Shown here one piece after another: positions 56,925 to 64,000 of a DNA stretch of 64,000 nucleotides (position 1 is its first letter; each line of letters opens with the position of its first letter). Made by a program: the position numbers and the translations under genes. Source of the DNA: Alopecurus myosuroides (Eukaryota > Streptophyta > Magnoliopsida > Poales > Poaceae); assembly GCA_028641055.1 (NCBI GenBank), contig CM054061.1:55098081-55162080 (forward strand). The letters are read 5' to 3'. The notes below the pieces were generated by a model. The model made no database searches, was not told the DNA's origin, and saw only the letters and a program-made list of their open reading frames with translations.

Positions 56925-59096
56925 TTGGATTACGGGGCTTACCGGCACTCGCATCTCTTACGAGTAGGCCAACACACGTATGTGTGACAACCAACCCCTA
57001 CTGTTCATCGTCTACGTAAACTATCCCATAGAAATCAGGATACTACCATTGACGTAGTTCATACCATACACGCATGGTACGTCAACGGCGTTTAACAGAA
57101 TGATAGCACAACATATCTCTAAGACACAAATAAATAGAAATAAGATGCAAATAGATCTCACTAGAGCAGAGATAGCAAATACAATCATCCAGAGGACACA
57201 TGTCCCAACATATCATCATTACATCTCAGCGGAAGCATTCAAAAGGTCTCAGTACAGACAAAATCCAAATAGGCTTAAGAAGCCGGGAATGAAAGGAAAA
57301 CGGAGCCCATCCACGATGTCTCGGATCCTGCCCGGGTCCGCTATCTACTCGTCCGCAGCCTCGTCAAACTCCACGTAGTAGCCATCACGGGGATCCTCGT
57401 AAGCGTAGTCTGCGGAAACCACAGCCCCAAAGGGGTCAGTACATAAACGTACTGGCAAGCAAGACTCACAATTCACCAAAGTGTACACCACAACATCAAG
57501 CACAGATGCTTTGGGTTCAACGGAAGAAAGGGTGATACAAAAGATACGGCAGCTGGCTGCACTAACCAACTACAGAACATACTACAACTTCCGGCTAACA
57601 GAAAAGAGATAAGATAGCGTATCGTAACCAATTATAACTAACCACCAAAACAAACCCATCCTGGATCTCGCCCCTTATCCAAAGAAGCAATCCGAGGATA
57701 ACTCACACAGTTGGATTAATGATGGTTCAAGTTATTGTGTCAATAAGACTATTACTAGTCAAGTTATCATTAGTTAGGTGTAAGTTATTCTGAGTACTTG
57801 TTAGCCAGTACTTTCACCAAGTCAACCATAACCGTGGAAACCACGGCTTCTGGAGAAGATTTATCCCTGCAGGGGTGCACCAATTGGCCGTACACGTAAG
57901 AATATCCTGCCAGACGGGAATCAAACCCACCAAGCGAGGCACTCTACACAACTCAACTCTTCTTCGCATCAAGCCCAAAGAACCACGTGCTGTGCGTGCG
58001 TGGCTAATCGATCCCCCACGAAGAAAAGGGGGACCCTCATAGCACTGGAAGACCACGCCGCCCTAAATGCCGACTACAAAAGTTCCACCCTGGCCTCGGG
58101 TTCGTACCTGCATATGCGTGCATCAAATGGAAAGCCCGAACTAAGTGTGGCGATTTGGACGAGATGCGAATCGAATCAAATTGAGGGGGCGCCCATACAC
58201 ACTTCCCACATGCGGATAGTGCGCTCATCATGGATCAGTAGACAAGACCCTTTTCCTAATTAGGGTCGACACTAGCAGGCCTCAAAACCACGCCGGGCCT
58301 CCTGCCGGTGCCTTATCATCAAATTATTATTACCTCAAACTTAACAGGTTGTTGTTTAACATCGAGCCCCAGAACATAATGAAAATATAGTAACAGAAAG
58401 TAACGGGTAACAGACTCAAGCAGAAACAACCCTAAGCATGCTAGTAAGACACGGGCAACAAGCAATGGGGTTATAGGTGTGGAGGTGAGGCTATATCAGG
58501 GTTAGAGGATAAAATGTGATAGGATCGAACAGAAGCAACGATTCATAGGGCTAGCAGAATAGTCAACGGAAAGTATCGGTATCCAATGTTGAAAGGAACA
58601 CAATGGTTCATGTGAGTGAATACTTGCCTGCAAACTCAGTAGCCTGGTACTGGGCTAACTCCTCAGAAGGGGTGTCGTAAAGCTCGTCTGTCTCAACGTC
58701 GTCGTCTATTCGAGAAGAAGCAAACAAACAACGCAGAGAGACAAACAATCAATAACATGGCATAGTGCACACTCATGGGATGATACATGACCATTTAATT
58801 GATGCATAGAAATAACCTAGTTGACATGGTAACATAACATGTTTAAATGGACCCACATGCAAATTGGATTGCATATGGAAAACCCATGAATTATGGTTGG
58901 AATAATTGTTTTACAACTAATCAACAGGTGAAAGTGGATTAGTATGATGCATGGATGAGGAAAACAGAAAAATAACAACAATAGAAACAATTTGAAATAA
59001 GGTTTACCAAGTTTGGAATTTTATTTATTAAGTTATGAAATTTTGGTTTCTTAAAGGTGTTACACAAGCATTTGTTGTTTTCACCAATTTAAATTG

Positions 59097-59640
59097 TCCA
59101 AAATAGATAACAAAGTTCATATCTGGAAAGAGCACAAAATTTTAGGTGGAATACATGTTTCAATTATTGGAAAAGGAATTAAGATGAATTATTTATAAAT
59201 TAAACAAGTTAAACAAGATTTAAATGAATTAAATTCAAGTAGGAATATTATTTGAATTTTATTTGTTCAAAACATTAAACCAAATTCATATTTGAAAAGT
59301 TTATGTTTTTCTGGTTTGAAAACATATTTCATAAGTTCAAAAATAATTTAATTTGAGAAAGTTATGAATTTAGCAAATTTAAATGATTTAAACAAGGTTT
59401 AAATTATTTAAGCAATTTTAATTATTCAAATCATGAAACAAAATTTATATTTGAAAAGGTGGTTCAAAATGGCATGGAAAACATATTTTATTTGTGTGAT
59501 TTGAATTAAGTTTGAAATAGTTATGCAATTAATCAAATTTTAAATGGATTGTTTGAATTTGAAATTTGAATGCATTTGAAGTGTTCAAAACAGAAAACAA
59601 ATGATGTAATCATGTAGAGATTTTAATTTGGTTCAGTAAA
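59097..59640 (-). repeat. Imperfect tandem repeat of about 160 bp in Tekay-like LTR
   Basis: Unit starts (TTCAAAAC/GTCCAAAA type) at 59097, 59266, 59425 and 59584: spacings 169, 159, 159, nearly the same as in the three-LTR element. Each unit carries the TTCATATTTGAAAAG and GAAAACATATTT words. Confidence 0.7.
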
Positions 59641-59882
59641 CATATTTTATTTATATTATTTGGATTTGGGAATTAAAAGTTTTTGCAATTTAAATCTAGG
59701 GACTAATATGTAAAAGAAAAGGATTTATTTTAAAAAGAAAAGGCCAGAAACCCTTTTACACCGTGCAGTGACCTAGCCTAGGTCACTGCCAGTGGGCCCT
59801 GGCCAGCGTGGCGCTGCGTGGCAGCACGCGTGGCAGCCACTGCCACTGGCTGGTGGGCCTGGGACGAGGGGAAATAATTCCC

Positions 59883-59955
59883 AAAAAGTTGGCGCAGCGG
59901 GGGCTCGAACCCTCGACCTGGCGCTCGCGCACGCAGGCTGCTACCACTGCGCTGT
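59883..59955 (-). other. tRNA-like A-box/B-box module in Tekay-like LTR
   Basis: Minus strand: GCGCAGTGGTAGCAGCCTG (A-box-like), 35 bp, GAGGGTTCGAGCCC (B-box-like), then CTGCGC, which can pair with the initial GCGCAG, then CA and TTTTT (59883-59887). It is closer to a tRNA fold than the copy at 34031, yet only about 63 nt long. It occupies the same position within the LTR. Confidence 0.5.
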
Positions 59956-61438
59956 TGTTCTGTTCGTTGACAGAACATGAACGCGGGGAGGTTAACGTTC
60001 AGTCGCGTTAACTGAAACTTTTTCAGTTAACTGAACCGGATCTTGGCCGTGCTTCGATCGCTCGCCGGCGACGATCGGCTGCAGCTGGCGGTGGCTGCTG
60101 CCGTGGACGCGTGCGGGGTGCGTGTGGTAGGGTGGTGTGCGTGCGTGCAGAGAGAGAGGAAGGCGGAGGGCACGGTGATGCTCACCGGCGAGTGGAGAGG
60201 GAGCAGAGGCTCGGGGAGGCGTTGCCGGCGACAGAGCGAGGACGGCGGCGGCGATGTGTGCGTTCCCAGCAACCGTGGAGGTGTCGATGAGCTCGAGGGA
60301 GGTGCGGGGAGCTGGTTCCCGGGGTTAGCCCGAGGGGAGGAGCACCCTACCGGCGGCGATCGCCATGGATTCAGACGACGGTGGTCGGAGGTGAGATACA
60401 GAGGGAGAGCTGAGGGGGGAAGGAGAAGAAATCGGCGGCGCTCGAGGGGGGAGAGAGGTGTAGGGCTAGGGCTAGCATCGGGGAACCCTAGGGTAGCTAT
60501 ATAGGGCGAGGGGTGGAGCTCGTGGCCGTCGCTGATTGCCGTACGGCGACGTGGACGCGACGGATGCGCGCCGTACGGGTTGACAACGACAGCGAAACGG
60601 TAAGCAGGCCCTCGGGTGTGGTGGGCTGGTGGGCGCAGCCCACCTGGCTGGCCTGCCCACCCCTCTCTGTTCTTTTTTTTTTGTTCTGTTACTTTTTTTT
60701 TGCTGAAATAGAAATAGGAAGAAAGAGATAGGTTTTTGGGTTAGGAAAATTTAGTGATAAATTTTTATAGGATGTTTATTGCAACAGCAACATTGCAAAG
60801 TTTTTGTTTTCAAAATATTTGATTCATGTTGTTGTTTGGAAAATAAATGAATTTAATTGAATATTTGAATTAAGTGATTAATTGAACTTAAACAATTTAA
60901 AAGCCTTTTAAAATTCATGTTTATTTGAAACAATAGATTTGGAGTGATTTGTAATTTCCATAATTTACAAATGGTTGTTGTTTGGAATTTAATTTGAAAT
61001 TTGAGGAGGAATTAATATTAATTGATTAACTTAACTTAAGCAATTAAGTTTTTAAATTCAAGTTTAATTGGAAACAAGTGAATGAATTGTTTTGTAATTT
61101 TCATAATTTCAAATTGGGTGATGTTTGTAATTTGCAATTGAATTTGAATAAAATTTGAATTAAGTGAATTATTAAAAGCCATAATTTTGAATAGTTTGAA
61201 CCTTATGGTTTAATGTAAACAAATGGTTGTTTTGATTGAACTTTTTATTTGGAAAAATTGTAACATAACAAGTATGAAACAAGGTTTGAATTCTTGGTTT
61301 GAAATTCAAATAGAAAACAAGGGAAAACAAATGCAAACAAATGGAAAACAAATGCAATGATTAAGATGCCATGATGCAAAACAATAATAAAGCAAGAAAC
61401 AAACATTCTAGGGGTGGTTTCATACTTGGGATGTTACA

Positions 61439-61455
61439 AAACGCCCCCCTTGAAG
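61439..61455 (-). other. Tekay-like polypurine tract
   Basis: The minus strand reads CAAGGGGGGCGTTT next to the LTR start. A 7-G-class tract is usual for gypsy elements. Confidence 0.8.
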
Positions 61456-61474
61456 GAATTGCGCCCCGAGATTC

Positions 61475-64000
61475 CTACTGAGAAGAGAAAAGGTCCGGAT
61501 ACTTCTTGCGAAGATCCTCTTTGGTCTCCCACGTTGCCTCTTTATCGGAATGATGGGACCACTGCACTTTCAAGAACTTGGTGCTCTTGTTGCGAGTCTT
61601 ACGCTCGGTCTCATCGAGAATTCGAATAGGGTGCTCCTCATAAGATAGATCATCTTGCAGTTCAATGGAATCATGATCAACTGCACGATCTGGATCTTTG
61701 AAACACCTCTTGAGCTGTGACACGTGAAACACATCGTGCACCTTGGATAGCTTTTCTGGAAGTTCAAGACGATAGGCATTTTCCGCACGCCTTGAGAGAA
61801 TGTTGAAAGGACCAATGTATCTTGGTGCAAGCTTTCCTTTCACACCAAAACGATGAGTGCCTCTGAGGGGAGTTACACGGAGATATGCTTTGTCACCAGG
61901 TGCATAGATCATATCCCTGTGCTTGCTGTCATAGTAGCTTTTCTGACGAGACTGAGCAATCTTGAGATTGTCACGAATGATGCGAACTTTCTCTTCGGCT
62001 TCCTTAACAATGTCAGGACCTAAGAGTGAACGTTCACCAGCTCCAGACCAATTGATTGGACTCCTGCATCTGCGGCCATAGAGAGCTTCAAATGGTGCCA
62101 TGCCTAGGCTTGCCTGGAAGCTGTTGTTGTAGGAGAATTCAGCATATGGAAGGCAATCCTCCCATTTCATGCCAAAGGAGAGACCACATGCTCTGAGCAT
62201 ATCCTCGAGAATCTGATTGACTCTTTCGACTTGCCCTTGAGACTGAGGGTGATAGGCTGTGCTGAACAGAAGTTTGGTGCCCAATGCTTCTTGAAAGCTT
62301 TTCCAGAAATGAGAAGTGAATATGCTTCCACGGTCTGAGCTTATTTCCAATGGAACACCATGAAGGGGAACAATCTTTGCTGTGTAGAGCTCTGCTAACT
62401 GGCTAGCTGAGATTGTTTCTTTGACAGCAAAGAAGTGAGCTACTTTAGTGAGACGATCAATGACAACGAAGATTGCATCGTTGCCCTTCTTGGACTTTGG
62501 AAACCCAGTGACGAAGTCCATTTCAATCATGTCCCACTTCCACTCAGGAATTTTTAGAGGTTGGAGTAGACCGGCTGTTTTCTGATGAACTGCCTTAACA
62601 CGTTGACAAACGTCGCATTTAGAAACGTATTGAGCAATTTCACGTTTCATGCCAGGCCACCAATACAATGTCTTAAGATCCTGGTACATCTTTGTACTTC
62701 CAGGGTGGATGGAGAGAGGAGTTTCATGAGCCTCCTTGAGAATTGCATCTTTGAGACTTTGAACTTGAGGAACTGCAATGCGTCCTTCGAAGAACACAGT
62801 TCCTTTGTCATCAATTGAGAAGGACTTAAATTTCTCCTTGCCTTCTTTGATGTGTTCTACCACCTTCTTGATTTCAGCATCACTAAGTTGTTCAGAACGA
62901 ATCTTGTCCTCGAGAGTTGGACTGGCTGTCAAGTTTGCAAGATAACCTTGAGGAACAAGACCAAGGTTCAGCTTCTGGAATTCTTCATGAAGAGGAGGTT
63001 GGCTTTCCATGATCATGAGATTATTGCAATACGACTTGCGACTGAGAGCATCGGCCATAACATTAGCCTTGCCTGGAGTGTAAGAAATTGTGAGATCAAA
63101 GTCTTTAATCTTTTCAATCCATCTCCTTTGCCTGAGGTTTAGATCTTGTTGAGTGAAGATGTATTTTAGACTCTTATGATCGGAAAAGATTTCAGTGCGA
63201 TTACCCAACAAGTATTGTCTCCATTTCTTGAGGGCAAACACAACTGCTGCAAGTTCAAGGTCATGTGTGGGATAGTTTTGCTCATGTGCATTCAACTGAC
63301 GTGAAGCATAAGCCACAACTTGACGTTCTTGCATAAGAACTGCACCTAGACCTTGGAGAGATGCATCACAGAATATCTGGAAAGGTTTGGTAGGATCTGG
63401 GCCAACCAGAACTGGTGTAGAAGTGAGTTTAGTCTTCAAGAGATTGAAGCTTTCATCACATTGTGGAGACCAAACGAACTTCTTGTCCTTCTTTGTGAGA
63501 TCAGTGAGAGGTTTGGCAATCTTTGAGAAGTTTTGGACGAAACGACGGCAATAGCTAGCCAAGCCAAGAAAGCTTCTTACTTGCTTCACCGTCTTTGGAG
63601 GTTTCCAATCAACAATTGCTTTAACCTTTTCTGGATCAATGGCTATGCCCTTGGCTGAGATGACATGACCAAGGTAAGCAACTTCTGGAATCCAGAACTC
63701 ACATTTGGAGAATTTGGCATATAGACGATGCTCGCGAAGTTTCATGAGAGTGAGACGAAGATGTTCTTCATGCTCTTCCTTAGATTTTGAGTAGACAAGG
63801 ATGTCATCAAGATATACCACAACGAACTTGTCGAGGTATTCATGGAAGACAGAATTCATGAGTCGAGAGAAAGTCACCGGTGCATTGGTGAGACCAAAGG
63901 ACATGACGGTGAATTCATATAGACCGTAGCGAGTGGTGAAGGCCGTTTTTGGAATATCCTCTTTTCTGATCTTTATTTGATGGTAACCCATTCTCAGGTC
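61475..64000 (-). CDS. Tekay-like gypsy pol, C-terminal part (RT, RNase H, integrase, chromodomain)
   Basis: The frame is open from the window edge to the stop at 61475 (about 840 residues visible). Order: reverse transcriptase from [11 protein letters not shown] through [16 protein letters not shown] to [14 protein letters not shown]; RNase H with [25 protein letters not shown] and DHKSLKYIF; integrase with the HHCC finger ([12 protein letters not shown]...CDVCQRVK) and catalytic residues in [21 protein letters not shown] and [12 protein letters not shown]; the conserved [14 protein letters not shown]; and a chromodomain-like end ([12 protein letters not shown]...[14 protein letters not shown]) that would target integration to chromatin. 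No lesion is visible. The residues upstream (gag, protease, early RT) are outside the window. Confidence 0.95.
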   Translation of the reverse strand, partial: DLRMGYHQIKIRKEDIPKTAFTTRYGLYEFTVMSFGLTNAPVTFSRLMNSVFHEYLDKFVVVYLDDILVYSKSKEEHEEHLRLTLMKLREHRLYAKFSKCEFWIPEVAYLGHVISAKGIAIDPEKVKAIVDWKPPKTVKQVRSFLGLASYCRRFVQNFSKIAKPLTDLTKKDKKFVWSPQCDESFNLLKTKLTSTPVLVGPDPTKPFQIFCDASLQGLGAVLMQERQVVAYASRQLNAHEQNYPTHDLELAAVVFALKKWRQYLLGNRTEIFSDHKSLKYIFTQQDLNLRQRRWIEKIKDFDLTISYTPGKANVMADALSRKSYCNNLMIMESQPPLHEEFQKLNLGLVPQGYLANLTASPTLEDKIRSEQLSDAEIKKVVEHIKEGKEKFKSFSIDDKGTVFFEGRIAVPQVQSLKDAILKEAHETPLSIHPGSTKMYQDLKTLYWWPGMKREIAQYVSKCDVCQRVKAVHQKTAGLLQPLKIPEWKWDMIEMDFVTGFPKSKKGNDAIFVVIDRLTKVAHFFAVKETISASQLAELYTAKIVPLHGVPLEISSDRGSIFTSHFWKSFQEALGTKLLFSTAYHPQSQGQVERVNQILEDMLRACGLSFGMKWEDCLPYAEFSYNNSFQASLGMAPFEALYGRRCRSPINWSGAGERSLLGPDIVKEAEEKVRIIRDNLKIAQSRQKSYYDSKHRDMIYAPGDKAYLRVTPLRGTHRFGVKGKLAPRYIGPFNILSRRAENAYRLELPEKLSKVHDVFHVSQLKRCFKDPDRAVDHDSIELQDDLSYEEHPIRILDETERKTRNKSTKFLKVQWSHHSDKEATWETKEDLRKKYPDLFSSQ

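Larger units (their letters stand above)
55556..56982 (-). mobile_element. Tat-like Ty3/gypsy element, 3' end only
   Basis: A 549-bp LTR (55556-56104, TGTCGAGACATC to TATATCCGACA) is followed by a G-rich polypurine tract on the minus strand and an 0.88-kb 3' internal region with an ORF in antisense direction. An antisense ORF between pol and the 3' LTR is known from the Tat group (for example Grande). The lineage call rests on that arrangement and on the TGTCGGATAT start of the LTR. The rest of the element lies beyond the Tekay-like insertion that begins near 56983, outside this window. Confidence 0.7.
56983..61438 (-). repeat. Tekay-like 3' LTR (about 4456 bp)
   Basis: Ends CTTGGGATGTTACA. 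Long blocks match the LTRs of 31087-45682 in the same order. Examples are ATCCTGGATCTCGCCCCTTA at about 57658 and the stretch around 58920-59010, followed by the repeat of about 160 bp, the tRNA-like module and a GC-rich block at about 60040-60660. A CTATATAG at about 60496-60503 may be a TATA element on the minus strand. Confidence 0.85.
56983..64000 (-). mobile_element. Tekay-like Ty3/gypsy chromovirus, 3' portion
   Basis: Contains one long LTR, the polypurine tract and the 3' 2.5 kb of pol with a chromodomain-like end, on the minus strand. The 5' part is beyond the window. The left boundary is set at TGTGACAACC (56983) by analogy with TGTGACGCC of the related three-LTR element. It cannot be confirmed by a target duplication here. 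Confidence 0.85.

Noticed and set aside
59883..59955. A genuine tRNA gene
   Set aside because: Only about 63 nt, no recognisable anticodon arm, and an A-to-B spacing too short. Described instead as a tRNA-like module.
1..64000. CRISPR arrays, bacterial operons or integrated prokaryotic systems
   Set aside because: No spaced direct-repeat array, ribosome-binding sites or operon layout. All repeats are explained by plant retroelements and MITEs.

Overview
The window is nuclear DNA from a grass, most likely a Pooideae relative of Lolium, Avena or the Triticeae. The evidence is a 3' gene portion with plant-type GT-AG introns, Stowaway MITEs, copia elements resembling the Angela/Tork, Ale/Retrofit and SIRE/Maximus lineages, and gypsy elements resembling Tat and Tekay. 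Only two host genes can be supported. One is the 3' two-thirds of a phosphoethanolamine N-methyltransferase gene (1-1846, + strand, eight visible exons). The other is a single-exon F-box gene (21124-22044, +) whose C-terminus looks damaged. Nearly everything else is mobile DNA, much of it nested.

Left block (about 2.3-16.1 kb). A LINE 3' end (minus strand) is split by a short-LTR copia (copia A, 2693-15660, LTRs 137 bp, TSD ctaat). Copia A is itself split inside its reverse transcriptase by a young copia (copia B, 4173-12165, LTRs 1336 bp, TSD ccacg). Copia B has a single uninterrupted gag-pol frame, and I see only two differences between its LTRs. From 16.1 to 25.9 kb lie AT-rich intergenic DNA, a GC-rich island, two Stowaway MITEs, the F-box gene and a decayed LINE reverse transcriptase.

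Right block (about 26-64 kb). A LINE ORF1 (+ strand) is split by a SIRE/Maximus-like copia (28477-55071, TSD gtgtg). Its gag and pol carry stops and frameshifts, but its third, env-position ORF stays open once one predicted intron and one insertion are removed. That insertion (31087-45682, TSD ccctt) consists of three 4.55-kb LTRs alternating with two copies of a 478-479 bp internal domain. The middle LTR is a mosaic of the outer two, which is the pattern expected from one unequal crossover. The LINE ORF1 resumes at 55072 and is cut at 55556 by a Tat-like gypsy carrying an antisense ORF behind a TATA box. That element is followed by a Tekay-like gypsy (56983 to beyond the window end) whose 4.46-kb LTR is homologous to the LTRs of the three-LTR element. 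It is therefore a plausible autonomous partner.

LTRs of the three-LTR element and of the Tekay-like element share two features I cannot match to a standard LTR part. One is an imperfect tandem array with a period of about 160 bp. The other is a tRNA-like A-box/B-box module with identical 35-bp spacing, followed by oligo-T on the element's strand. These features, the mosaic LTR and the spliced third ORF are the observations most worth following up. All boundaries, splice sites and comparisons were read by eye.
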